Below, piece after piece: positions 9,179 to 17,988 of a stretch of DNA of 64,000 nucleotides (the first letter of the stretch is position 1; each line of letters begins with the position of its first letter). This DNA is from Cyclobacteriaceae bacterium. GTDB lineage: Bacteria; Bacteroidota; Bacteroidia; Cytophagales; Cyclobacteriaceae. The notes under the pieces are model-generated. The model was given only the letters and a program-made list of their open reading frames with translations. It was not told the origin of the DNA and ran no database searches. The DNA is taken from contig JAHEGY010000003.1 in the NCBI GenBank assembly GCA_024644875.1, forward strand, positions 35,496-99,495, written 5' to 3'. The position numbers and the translations under genes were made by a program.

Positions 9179-9238
9179 GAATCGAACCTAGATCTAGAGT
9201 TTAGGAAACTCCTATTCTATCCATTGAACTACGAGGCC
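9167..9238 (-). tRNA. tRNA-Arg (anticodon CCT)
   Basis: A 72-nt cloverleaf on the minus strand. Acceptor GGCCTCG pairs with CGAGGCT (first pair G-U); D-stem GTTC/GAAT; anticodon stem GGAGT/ACTCT with loop TTCCTAA, giving anticodon CCT for AGG codons; T-stem CTAGG/CCTAG around TTCGATT; discriminator A. CCA is not encoded, as is common in Bacteroidota. It has a good promoter upstream (9255-9285) and a terminator downstream. Its last 12 nt are duplicated 125 bp away. Confidence 0.95.
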
Positions 9239-9254
9239 AATGTTCAAATCGATG

Positions 9255-9285
9255 CAAAAATAATCCAATATATCCTATATTCAAA
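9255..9285 (-). promoter_or_regulatory. Promoter of tRNA-Arg
   Basis: Minus-strand TTTG (9285-9282), 19 bp, then TATTTTTG (9262-9255), a full match to the Bacteroidota -33/-7 consensus. The tRNA begins at 9238, so transcription would start just upstream of it. Confidence 0.7.
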
Positions 9286-9385
9286 TAAATGAATTGATTA
9301 GCGGATTAAGTGCATTGATTTAAGGAATTGTCAGTTGAGCTGGAAAATCTTACTCAATCACAAACGAGGTCGTAAAGAATAAATT

Positions 9386-10573
9386 TTAATAGTATTCATT
9401 CTTCATGTAATTTGGATAGATCTTGTAATGCCTCTTTTTAACTTGTTTACCTAGTTTATCCCTGAATTCATCAATATTCTCCGCTTTTTTAGCTGATATG
9501 CATACAGTGGAGAAGTTTTTTCTGGTGGCATAGTGTTTCTGTATCAGGGTGAGATTTTCTTCTCCATTCAAATAAACCGGATCTTCAGAAGATTCCAATA
9601 AGGACCGGTATAGGTCCATTTTGTTAAATACAAGGATGGTTGGCTTATCCGCAGCATCGATCTCAGCAAGGGTTTTATTCACTATATCAATCTGTTCTTC
9701 AAAACCGGAATGTGATACATCTACCACATGCAGCAAAATGTCAGCCTCCCGGATTTCATCTAATGTGGATTTAAAACTCTCTACAAGCGTGGGGGGTAGC
9801 TTTCGGATAAATCCAACGGTATCGGATAACAAGAACGGAATGTTATTGATTACAACTTTCCGGACTGTGGAGTCAACGGTTGCGAAAAGCTTGTTTTCCG
9901 CAAAAACATCTGATTTTGACAATAATGTCATCAAAGTGGATTTACCCACGTTGGTATATCCCACCAATGCCACGCGTGTTATATTCCCTCTGCCTTTTCT
10001 TTGAGTAATCTTCTGCTTATCTATTTTCTCAAGCTTTTTCTTCAAAACAGATATCTGATTTCTTATTATCCTTCTGTCTGTTTCGATCTCTTTTTCACCT
10101 GCACCGCCTCTGGTACCTGTTCCGCCTCTTTGCCGCTCAAGGTGTGTCCACATTCGTGTTAGCCTGGGCAAAAGATATTGATATCGCGCCAATTCGACCT
10201 GGGTTCTGGCCTGAGATGTTTTAGCCCGCTTTAAGAATATTTCTAAAATCAGCAAAGACCTGTCAAAAATGGTTGTTTTTAGTACTTTTTCAAGATTCCT
10301 CAGCTGAGACGGAGAAAGGTCATCGTCGAAGATTACCTTATCTACACTCATTGCTTTTACATACTCCCTGATCTCCTCCAGTTTACCCTTGCCTACAAAA
10401 GTGGTTACATCAGGGATATCAAGTTTTTGCGTAACCGTCTTAATGGTTTTTGTCCCAAGTGTTTCAGCCAGAAAGGCAAGCTCATTCAGATATTCTTTGG
10501 TTTGCTCCTCTGATTGCCTCCTGTTGATCAATGCGACTAATACAGCTGTCTCTTCTTTTCCGGGATGTTTCAA
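9386..10573 (-). CDS. hflX: GTPase HflX
   Basis: Ribosome-associated GTPase that rescues or splits stalled ribosomes. The 395-residue product has the HflX N-terminal domain with the glycine-rich GGTGTRGGAGE segment (about 150-160), a coiled linker (about 165-190) and the G domain: G1 GYTNVGKST (205-213), G3 DTVG (251-254), G4 NKMD (317-320). Length fits the family. It stands alone, convergent with nothing and divergent from the polysaccharide block across 177 bp. A -7 match TAATTTTG lies on the minus strand at 10622-10615, about 42 bp ahead of the start. Confidence 0.95.
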   Translation of the reverse strand: MKHPGKEETAVLVALINRRQSEEQTKEYLNELAFLAETLGTKTIKTVTQKLDIPDVTTFVGKGKLEEIREYVKAMSVDKVIFDDDLSPSQLRNLEKVLKTTIFDRSLLILEIFLKRAKTSQARTQVELARYQYLLPRLTRMWTHLERQRGGTGTRGGAGEKEIETDRRIIRNQISVLKKKLEKIDKQKITQRKGRGNITRVALVGYTNVGKSTLMTLLSKSDVFAENKLFATVDSTVRKVVINNIPFLLSDTVGFIRKLPPTLVESFKSTLDEIREADILLHVVDVSHSGFEEQIDIVNKTLAEIDAADKPTILVFNKMDLYRSLLESSEDPVYLNGEENLTLIQKHYATRKNFSTVCISAKKAENIDEFRDKLGKQVKKRHYKIYPNYMKNEYY

Positions 10574-10614
10574 TATATAAGTTTGTAAATGTGAATTTAT
10601 ATTTTGAATATGTG

Positions 10615-10622
10615 CAAAATTA
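10615..10622 (-). promoter_or_regulatory. -7 element upstream of hflX
   Basis: Minus-strand TAATTTTG matches TANNTTTG exactly. No convincing -33 TTG is found 17-23 bp further upstream, so only the -7 part is supported. Confidence 0.35.
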
Positions 10623-10750
10623 GTTATCTTTAACCGATTTTAAGAAATTACTTGGGAGTTTGTCTTAACTAATAATGTGATTTGTTCAATTCAGGTTAAT
10701 ACCAAAATTCTTTTGCATTATCAGTTTCATTTAGATTTATTATATAAGCA

Positions 10751-11854
10751 ATGAAAATTGCGATTGTTTTAAACACATCCTGGAACATCTATAACTTCAG
10801 ATTAGGTTTGGTCCGGTCATTAATTAATGAGGGACATGAGATCATAGCCGTTGCTCCTTATGATGATTATTCATCAAAATTAATTCAGATTGGGTGTAGG
10901 TATGAAAAAGTAACAATGGATAGCCGGGGCGCAAATCCTATAAAGGACTTTGGGCTCTCGATTGAGTTATTTAGGATTTATAGAAGAATTAAACCGGATT
11001 TAATACTTCATTTTACTATTAAACCAAACATTTATGGTACGCTGGCGGCTAAAATGCTTGGAATACCAAGCATTAATAATGTCTGTGGTCTGGGCACCGT
11101 ATTTCTTAATAGGGGTATCGTCTCATTTATCGCCAGGATGATGTACAAAATAGCCTTCAGGTTTCCGGCAAAGGTGTTATTTCAAAATGACCAGGATAAA
11201 AAACTTTTCATTGATGAAAAACTAATTGCGGAAGATATTGCCGAGCTCATACCAGGATCAGGAATTGATCTTTCTAAATTTGTTCCGGCAACATTGCCTC
11301 AAAATAAGGAATTTACTTTCCTCTTAATATCAAGGTTAATTCACGATAAAGGTATTGTTGAATATATTGAAGCAATAAAAATACTTAAGAAGCGCGGCAT
11401 TAAAGCCAGGTTCCAGATTTTGGGCGCTATTGATGAAGAACACCGGAGGGGGATTCCTGCAAATATAATTAACTCATGGATCCATAATGGCTTAATCGAA
11501 TACCTGGGAAGGGTACCTGATGTCAGGAACTATATTAAAAATGCCGACTGTATTGTCTTGCCATCTTATCGTGAAGGAACACCGCGGACACTTCTGGAAG
11601 CTGCGGGAATGGCAAGGCCTATCGTCACAACTAATGTAGCCGGATGTAATAATGTAGTAAAAGATAATTATAACGGATTTCTATGCAGTTTGAAAGATGT
11701 TGATGATCTGGCGAATAAATTGTTAAAAATGTATAATCTCTCCATTAAAGAAAGACAGACATTCGGGAATAATGGTCGTGAACTGGTGGAGAAATCTTAT
11801 AATGAAAATGTGGTTATTAATAAATACCAGGAACTTGTTAATTATGTTGCCTGA
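10751..11854 (+). CDS. Glycosyltransferase family 4
   Basis: Retaining GT4 sugar transferase of the GT-B fold, likely adding a sugar to a lipid-linked glycan at the inner face of the membrane. The 367-residue product starts with the GT4 N-terminal strand MKIAIVLNTSW and has the EX7E-type motif in SYREGTPRTLLEAAG (about 270-287), which binds the nucleotide-sugar donor. The stretch LHFTIKPNIYGT is typical of the PglA/CapM-like group. Donor and acceptor cannot be assigned. First gene of a block with rfbC, a Wza-like exporter and a Wzc-like kinase, all on the plus strand with gaps of 27, 24 and 9 bp. Confidence 0.85.
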   Translation: MKIAIVLNTSWNIYNFRLGLVRSLINEGHEIIAVAPYDDYSSKLIQIGCRYEKVTMDSRGANPIKDFGLSIELFRIYRRIKPDLILHFTIKPNIYGTLAAKMLGIPSINNVCGLGTVFLNRGIVSFIARMMYKIAFRFPAKVLFQNDQDKKLFIDEKLIAEDIAELIPGSGIDLSKFVPATLPQNKEFTFLLISRLIHDKGIVEYIEAIKILKKRGIKARFQILGAIDEEHRRGIPANIINSWIHNGLIEYLGRVPDVRNYIKNADCIVLPSYREGTPRTLLEAAGMARPIVTTNVAGCNNVVKDNYNGFLCSLKDVDDLANKLLKMYNLSIKERQTFGNNGRELVEKSYNENVVINKYQELVNYVA

Positions 11855-11881
11855 ATGGGATGGGGACTGGATTAGATTTTT

Positions 11882-12424
11882 ATGGAAGTAAAGCATTTTG
11901 ATATAGAAGGACCATTTGAGTTGGTTCCTGATATTTTTACTGACGACCGTGGTATTTTTTTCGAATCATTCCGTGCCGAGACCTTCTCAAAACTTGGGAT
12001 TGAGAAAGCCTTTATTCAGGATAATCATTCTTTTTCTTATAAAAACGTACTACGAGGCATTCATTTCCAGTTAAATCCCTATGAACAAGGTAAGCTCGTA
12101 AGGGTTACATATGGTAAAGCGTATGATGTGGCAGTTGATCTAAGAACAGGTTCAGATACTTTCGGGAAATACATATCAGTTGTCCTGGATAGCAAGCTGA
12201 ATAATATGTTTTATATCCCCGAAGGATTTGGGCACGGTTTCGTTGCCCTGGAAGATTGCATCCTGCAGTATAAATGCACATCATACTATTATGCTCCTGC
12301 TGATACGGGAATACGATGGGATGACCGGGATCTGAAAATCAGCTGGCCGGTAAAAAATCCAATCCTGTCAAAAAAAGATTCAGAATTACCCTCCCTCAAG
12401 TCTTTTATCCAGAATAATATTTAA
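11882..12424 (+). CDS. rfbC: dTDP-4-dehydrorhamnose 3,5-epimerase
   Basis: Epimerises dTDP-4-keto-6-deoxyglucose at C3 and C5 on the way to dTDP-L-rhamnose. The 180-residue product is the usual size for RmlC and shows the cupin core with LRGIHFQ (His61 as the likely base), the QGKLVRV strand (Lys71), IPEGFGHGF and a Tyr cluster near residues 135-137 where the catalytic Tyr sits. rfbA, rfbB and rfbD are not adjacent, so the rest of the rhamnose pathway must be elsewhere, or the enzyme serves another 6-deoxysugar. Confidence 0.93.
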   Translation: MEVKHFDIEGPFELVPDIFTDDRGIFFESFRAETFSKLGIEKAFIQDNHSFSYKNVLRGIHFQLNPYEQGKLVRVTYGKAYDVAVDLRTGSDTFGKYISVVLDSKLNNMFYIPEGFGHGFVALEDCILQYKCTSYYYAPADTGIRWDDRDLKISWPVKNPILSKKDSELPSLKSFIQNNI

Positions 12425-12448
12425 TAAATCTGCCAGAGTATTCTATAT

Positions 12449-13243
12449 TTGAATATGGACTTGTTTAATCCCATTATACGGAAAACTTTGGGTATAGGGC
12501 TGCTATTGCTGTTTACGGCATGCTCCAGCTATAAACAGCATATCATGTTTAAAACTGAGGACGGGAACTATCCGCAGGATTTAGAGTATTCTAAAATCCT
12601 GGCTGAAAGGAATTACAGGATACAGATCAATGATCAGTTGGAGATAAGAGTATACACCAATGAAGGTGAACGCATCATTGATCCTGATTATGTTTTACAG
12701 GGCGAGATAGCAAACAATAATATTCAACGGGAAGAGGTCCGGTATTTTGTAGATAAAGAAGGGATGGTTAAAATACCGATGGTGGGACAGGTTAAGTTGA
12801 AGGATTTCACCACCCATGAGGCTGAAGAACTTTTGGAAAAGAGGTTCTCGAATTTTTATAAAGATCCCTACGTAATCGTAAGTTTTAAAAATAAGCGGGT
12901 AATTTTTCTCGGAAAACCGGGAGGGCAAGTGATTAATCTCACCAATGAAGACATGACCCTGCTTGAAGTGCTGGCACTGGCCGGAGGACTGGAAAAAGAT
13001 TCAAAGGCGCAGAATATTCGTCTATTACGGGGAGATTTGAAAAATCCTGAGGTTCAAATTATTGATCTGTCAACAATTGAGGGCATGATGAAAGCCGATC
13101 TTAAGATATATTCCGGAGATATCATATATGTTGAACCTGTAGTAAGAGGATTCTCAGAAGGTACCCGGGACATATTACCTATAGTTAGTGTATTGGCTAG
13201 TCTTGTAGCTTTGATTGTTGCCATACAGGCTCTCGGAAATTAA
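12449..13243 (+). CDS. Wza-like polysaccharide export lipoprotein
   Basis: Outer-membrane polysaccharide export protein. The 264-residue product has a lipoprotein signal ending in FTAC (Cys25), the Poly_export domain beginning about residue 55 (YRIQINDQLEIRV), an SLBB-like region (about 145-225) and a C-terminal hydrophobic segment (about 243-260), which in Wza forms the outer-membrane helix. A start two codons downstream (MDLFNP) is equally possible. It ends 9 bp before the Wzc-like gene, the normal partnership for capsule or EPS export. Confidence 0.9.
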   Translation: MNMDLFNPIIRKTLGIGLLLLFTACSSYKQHIMFKTEDGNYPQDLEYSKILAERNYRIQINDQLEIRVYTNEGERIIDPDYVLQGEIANNNIQREEVRYFVDKEGMVKIPMVGQVKLKDFTTHEAEELLEKRFSNFYKDPYVIVSFKNKRVIFLGKPGGQVINLTNEDMTLLEVLALAGGLEKDSKAQNIRLLRGDLKNPEVQIIDLSTIEGMMKADLKIYSGDIIYVEPVVRGFSEGTRDILPIVSVLASLVALIVAIQALGN

Positions 13244-13252
13244 ATTTGAATA

Positions 13253-15613
13253 TTGGACGACTATAAATTTATACAGGAAATCGAACAGGATGACAAAGGA
13301 ATTTCCTTTGATGAGGATCGATTTATTGTGGTTCTAAAGAGATCATTTCCATGGATCTTTTTCCTTTTTTTAGCTACTATAATTATATCATTCCTCTCCG
13401 TACGATATACAAAACCATTATATGAATCCAGTTCTGTTTTAAAGCTGAATATTAAAAGAGATGCCTCTGTTTTGGGTTTACAGGAATACGATGAGGAACA
13501 GCAGTTTAACAGTCTATCCAGTGAGATGGAGTTGCTTAAATCAAAATTGTTCTTCAATAAAATTATCGATGCACTTAATCTCGATGTTAGTATTTATACC
13601 ATTGGAAAGATTTTGCTGGATGAAAGGTATAATAATCCTCCATTTACAATTAGGAAAATCATTAAGGATAACCGGGTATATAATATTCCGTTCAGAGTGG
13701 ATGTGATAAATACAAAAGAGTTCAACCTCTCGTATGAGTTCGGTGGTCAGCGTTATGAATCAACATATAATTTCGGGGAAGAGATCCAAACAGAATATTT
13801 TAATTTCGAGATCCAGTTAACGGAATTCTATCAGCACGGCATACAGGATAATGAGTTTTATTTTTATGTCTACAGCAGGCAATATCTCCTGGATTTTATC
13901 GGGAAAAATATGAGTGTAGAACCACTTAATCTTAATGCCAATACCATTCAGATATCATTTAAAGGGTATAACATACATAAAGCAAGGGACCTGGTAAATG
14001 CTATAGATACAATTTATCTGAACTATACAAAAGCAGAAAAAAATAAGGCCAATGCGCAAAGAATTGAGTTTCTTAATCAGCAACTTGAATCTACAGAACA
14101 GAGGCTTTCTGATTTTGAAAACTATTTTGAAAGCTTCATAATCAACAATAAATCGATAGATCTTAACAGCAACCTGTCAGAAACAATTATTTCTCTTAAT
14201 TCACTTGATTCCCAGGAATATCTTGTTAATAAAAAGCAAATAAGAATAGAAGAACTTGAGGAGGAAATAATTAACGGCAATCAAATTAATCTTGTGATAT
14301 CAGATTATAAGACACTGCCCCGGAATATGATCGATGAAATCACCAGCTTGAATGAATTAATAGAAAAACGCGAAAGCATATTAATTTCCCATAATGAAAA
14401 TACACTGGTATACAGAAAGTGGTCGGAAGAGATCAATACTTTATACAATAGAGTCAAAAGTTTTGTTGTGGAATTTAATAAAGAATTGAGCCAACAGCTG
14501 GATCTGATAAATGAACAGAGAAATCAATTAGAAAGCAAATTTGTGGGGATGCCATCAAAGAACACGGAGTATGCTAAAAGTCGGAGATATTATGCCTTAT
14601 ACGAAGGATTCTACCTTTCTTTAATGCAGAAGAAAGCTGAATTTCAGTTGGCGATAGCCGGAACGGTCACAGATTTTAAAGTTCTTTCCGGTGCCAGTTT
14701 TCCATCTGAACCTTTAAAGCCACAGAAATACATCATATATGGAATCGGACTGGTAGCATGGTTTGTAGTTTCCTTTTTTATAATAGGAATTGGGTATTTA
14801 TCATTTGATAAAATTACAGGAATTCAAGAACTGGAAAGGTTAACAGAGATTCCCGTACTCGGCACTGTTCCTTTCTATTTTGCTGAAAAATTGAAAACAT
14901 CAAAGATCATTATTCAGGAAGAATCGAAATCAGCCATCAGTGAGGCTTTTCGTTCAATTAGGACAAATATGAAATTCATCCTGCCTGAGAAAGAGGGTAT
15001 TATATCCTCATTATCTTCAACGGTGAGTGGTGAAGGGAAGACTTTTGTTGGATTGAACCTTGCAGCTGCTTTTGCATTATCCGGCAAAAGGATATTGCTC
15101 ATGGATATGGACCTTAGAAAACCAAAGTTCAACAACATCTTTACAGATATTCCAAAAGAAAAAGGCATAAGTACCATACTTATTGGGAAGGATACGGTGG
15201 ATGATTGTCTGATTTCTTCTGGTATTGATAATCTGGACCTATTGGCATCAGGGCCTATACCGCCAAATCCATCAGAATTGATTATGTCTGAAAGGTCAGA
15301 TTCTGTATTTAGTGATCTGAAATCCAGATACGATATCATATTTATGGATACGCCACCGGTTGGGATAGTTACTGATGGATTGCTCGTGATGAAAAAAGCC
15401 GATATCAAGATCTATATTATAAGGCCCGAGTATAGCAAGAGGCAGTTTGTTAATTTCCTCGCCAAGATAAATGATTTACATGAATTTCAGCATCTTTATA
15501 TTATTGTCAATGGTCTGAAAAGAACGAAAGGCATACATTACGGGTATGGATATGGAAGTGGATATTATCGTGAGGCACGTAAACCCTGGTTTTCAAGGCT
15601 ATTGAATTCATAA
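13253..15613 (+). CDS. Wzc-like chain-length determinant and tyrosine autokinase
   Basis: Inner-membrane co-polymerase that sets polysaccharide chain length and links synthesis to the Wza-like exporter. The 786-residue product has a Wzz domain with a first membrane helix (about 35-55), a long periplasmic coiled-coil region (about 260-460), a second membrane helix (about 495-515) and a cytoplasmic BY-kinase domain with Walker A SGEGKT near residue 590, Walker A' LLMDMDLRKP and a Tyr-rich tail (GYGYGSGYY) for autophosphorylation. The start is TTG at 13253; no ATG lies in frame before the conserved N-terminus. Downstream, no polymerase or flippase gene follows. Confidence 0.92.
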   Translation: MDDYKFIQEIEQDDKGISFDEDRFIVVLKRSFPWIFFLFLATIIISFLSVRYTKPLYESSSVLKLNIKRDASVLGLQEYDEEQQFNSLSSEMELLKSKLFFNKIIDALNLDVSIYTIGKILLDERYNNPPFTIRKIIKDNRVYNIPFRVDVINTKEFNLSYEFGGQRYESTYNFGEEIQTEYFNFEIQLTEFYQHGIQDNEFYFYVYSRQYLLDFIGKNMSVEPLNLNANTIQISFKGYNIHKARDLVNAIDTIYLNYTKAEKNKANAQRIEFLNQQLESTEQRLSDFENYFESFIINNKSIDLNSNLSETIISLNSLDSQEYLVNKKQIRIEELEEEIINGNQINLVISDYKTLPRNMIDEITSLNELIEKRESILISHNENTLVYRKWSEEINTLYNRVKSFVVEFNKELSQQLDLINEQRNQLESKFVGMPSKNTEYAKSRRYYALYEGFYLSLMQKKAEFQLAIAGTVTDFKVLSGASFPSEPLKPQKYIIYGIGLVAWFVVSFFIIGIGYLSFDKITGIQELERLTEIPVLGTVPFYFAEKLKTSKIIIQEESKSAISEAFRSIRTNMKFILPEKEGIISSLSSTVSGEGKTFVGLNLAAAFALSGKRILLMDMDLRKPKFNNIFTDIPKEKGISTILIGKDTVDDCLISSGIDNLDLLASGPIPPNPSELIMSERSDSVFSDLKSRYDIIFMDTPPVGIVTDGLLVMKKADIKIYIIRPEYSKRQFVNFLAKINDLHEFQHLYIIVNGLKRTKGIHYGYGYGSGYYREARKPWFSRLLNS

Positions 15614-15743
15614 TTATTACCAATAACAACACACGTAGAAAATTCTTTTAAAAATCCCATATTTTTCCTCAAGTTGGATCATATTTGCATTAGAGCAAAG
15701 GATAGAAAATGGGCTATTTGCCACTATAAACCTAAGTATCTTG

Positions 15744-17150
15744 ATGGAAGGAAAAGACAATTCAAATCCAAATTCATTACAACTGGTCAGTAAATTTGAA
15801 GATCAGCTTGAAAGAGGAAGATTGGGTTTTTTCCCTGCTGAGGATTTTGAGATTATTGTTGAGCATTACAACAATAAAAAGAAATTTAATAAAGCCCTGA
15901 ACACATGTTCTATTGCAATAGAAAGATTCCCATTCTCAACTGAGTTGAAATTTGCAAAAGCCCAGGTCCTGTCAAATATGGGACATTATGAAGAGGCGCT
16001 TGAATTGTTAGATAGTGCCCTGATCTATCAGCCAAATGATGAAGAGATCCTGATTATTAAAGGATCAATTTATTCATTAATGGGTAAACATAAACTGGCT
16101 ATACAGGAATATGAAAAAGTCCTGGAAAACAGTGAAGCAAAAGATGAGATCCTTTATAATATTGGAATGGCTTACCAGAATTCAGGACAATTTAATAAAG
16201 CAATCCTGAATTATGAGAGGGCTCTTAAAGTAAATTTAAATAATGAAAATGTCTTATATGAATTAGCCTATTGCCTTGATATCACCGGAAAGCTGGAAGA
16301 CAGTATTTCTTATTATAAAGAATTTATAGACAAAGATCCCTATTCTCAATATGGCTGGTATAATTTAGGAATTGTTTACAATAAACTGGAGAATTTTGAA
16401 GAGGCAGTCAATGCATATGAATTTGCAATAGCCATCGATGAAAAATTTGCCTCTGCCCATTTTAACCTTGGAAACACCTATATGTCGCTGGGTAAATATA
16501 CCAAGGCCCTGGACTCCTATAAGAAGACCCTGGATATTGAAGGCCCTACTTCGGAGACTTCTTGCTGCATTGCTGTTGCCTATGAGAAACTTGAGCAATA
16601 TGAACTCGGGATTAAATACTATCAGAAAGCAATCAAACTGGATAATTTTAATGACGAGGCCTGGTTTGGGGTAGGCATATGTTTGAATGCTCAGGATAAA
16701 TGGTACGAAGCCATACATTTTCTTAACAAAGCCCTGAAATTTGATCCTGAAAATGCTGATTACTGGACTGCCGTAGCAGAGACAGAATACAAGCTTGGCA
16801 ATATCGTATCGAGCCTGGATGCTTATGAAGAAGTGTGCTTACTGGATCCTGAAAACAAGGACATCTGGTTGAAGTGGTCACAGATCTATTATGAGCAGGG
16901 AGATTTTGAAAAGGCCATATTTATTATCCAAAGAGGCATTGAACAATTACCAGATGACTCCGACCTTTACTACCGGGCAACTGCATATATGATCGCAGCT
17001 GGAAAATACAAAGATGCCTTTGTTTATCTTGAAAATGCGCTGGTCCTTAATTTTGAAAACCATACCGTATTACTTGAATTTTTTCCTAAATTGCAAACAC
17101 AGAAAGCATTGTTTAAAATTATAGATCAATACAGAAAAGAAAATTTTTAA
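15744..17150 (+). CDS. Tetratricopeptide repeat protein
   Basis: A 468-residue protein made almost entirely of TPRs, about a dozen, with repeated W/Y-x-x-L/I-G and A-x-x-x-Y/F-x-x-A-I signatures from about residue 35 onward. No signal peptide or membrane segment, so probably a cytoplasmic scaffold; partner unknown. I place the start at ATG 15744; a TTG immediately before it would add one residue. The comA-like gene starts at the base after its stop, so the two are likely translationally linked. Confidence 0.85.
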   Translation: MEGKDNSNPNSLQLVSKFEDQLERGRLGFFPAEDFEIIVEHYNNKKKFNKALNTCSIAIERFPFSTELKFAKAQVLSNMGHYEEALELLDSALIYQPNDEEILIIKGSIYSLMGKHKLAIQEYEKVLENSEAKDEILYNIGMAYQNSGQFNKAILNYERALKVNLNNENVLYELAYCLDITGKLEDSISYYKEFIDKDPYSQYGWYNLGIVYNKLENFEEAVNAYEFAIAIDEKFASAHFNLGNTYMSLGKYTKALDSYKKTLDIEGPTSETSCCIAVAYEKLEQYELGIKYYQKAIKLDNFNDEAWFGVGICLNAQDKWYEAIHFLNKALKFDPENADYWTAVAETEYKLGNIVSSLDAYEEVCLLDPENKDIWLKWSQIYYEQGDFEKAIFIIQRGIEQLPDDSDLYYRATAYMIAAGKYKDAFVYLENALVLNFENHTVLLEFFPKLQTQKALFKIIDQYRKENF

Positions 17151-17924
17151 ATGAACTATTCTTTAAAGGAAATTCCAGACAGGACTGACAAACCCAGGGA
17201 GACTGGCTGCACTATGGCGATTGATAAAGGACTTAGCCTTAGAGAAATTGAAGATTTTTTAAGTGTGGGAAGTGATTTCGTAGATATAGTAAAATTAGGT
17301 TGGGGAACATCCTTTGTGACCCCAAATTTAAAAGAGAAATTGAACCTATACCGGGAATTGGGTATCCCAACTTATTTTGGTGGGACTTTATTTGAAGCTT
17401 TTGTAGTAAGGAACCAATTTGAAGACTATATAAAAGTACTGGAAAAATATGACATGGAGTATGCCGAAGTTTCGGATGGCTCCATTGAATTGGATCATGA
17501 TATTAAGTGTGATTACATTAATAAGCTATCAGAATATGTAACCGTTTTGTCTGAAGTTGGATCTAAAGATGCTGAAAAAATAATTCCCCCTTATAAATGG
17601 ATTGTCCAGATGCAGGCTGAGCTTGATGCCGGGTCCTGGAAAGTTATCGGGGAAGCCAGAGAAAGTGGCACTGTTGGATTGTTCAGATCAAGTGGCGAAG
17701 TAAGATCTGGACTTGTTGAAGAGATATTGACTAAGATCCCTTTCGAAAAAATCATATGGGAAGCACCTCAAAAAGCACAGCAAGTCTGGTTCATCAAGTT
17801 ATTGGGGCCCAACGTAAATCTGGGTAATATTCCACCACATGAAATTTTACCATTAGAAACCATTCGCCTGGGATTAAGAGGAGATACTTTCGATCATTTT
17901 CTGAAGACGCAAAAAGATATATAA
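17151..17924 (+). CDS. comA: Phosphosulfolactate synthase (ComA family)
   Basis: Adds sulfite to phosphoenolpyruvate to give (R)-phosphosulfolactate, as in archaeal coenzyme M synthesis. The 257-residue product matches the ComA TIM-barrel family: DFVDIVKLGWGT (about 43-54), TYFGGTLFEAF, EVSDGSIEL and FRSSGEVRSGL, then the C-terminal IIWEAPQKAQQ. In Bacteroidota a role in sulfonate metabolism or sulfonolipid (capnine-type) precursors is plausible but not shown here. No comB or comC lies beside it. It abuts the TPR gene and is followed by a terminator-like hairpin. Confidence 0.85.
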   Translation: MNYSLKEIPDRTDKPRETGCTMAIDKGLSLREIEDFLSVGSDFVDIVKLGWGTSFVTPNLKEKLNLYRELGIPTYFGGTLFEAFVVRNQFEDYIKVLEKYDMEYAEVSDGSIELDHDIKCDYINKLSEYVTVLSEVGSKDAEKIIPPYKWIVQMQAELDAGSWKVIGEARESGTVGLFRSSGEVRSGLVEEILTKIPFEKIIWEAPQKAQQVWFIKLLGPNVNLGNIPPHEILPLETIRLGLRGDTFDHFLKTQKDI

Positions 17925-17945
17925 ATCAATAATTGCATCAACATG

Positions 17946-17975
17946 AAGATCGAGGTGCTTGCTTCGATCTTTTTA
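17946..17975 (+). terminator. Intrinsic terminator after comA-like gene
   Basis: AAGATCGAGG and CTTCGATCTT form a 10-bp stem (one G-T) around a short loop, followed by TTTT, 21 bp after the comA stop codon. It separates the TPR-comA pair from the DUF368 gene that starts at 17989. Confidence 0.7.
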
Positions 17976-17988
17976 ATTTGATTCTATT

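Noticed and set aside
14914..15408. 164-codon minus-strand ORF opposite the Wzc kinase domain
   Set aside because: Antisense to the Walker A region of a clear kinase domain; no recognisable domain.
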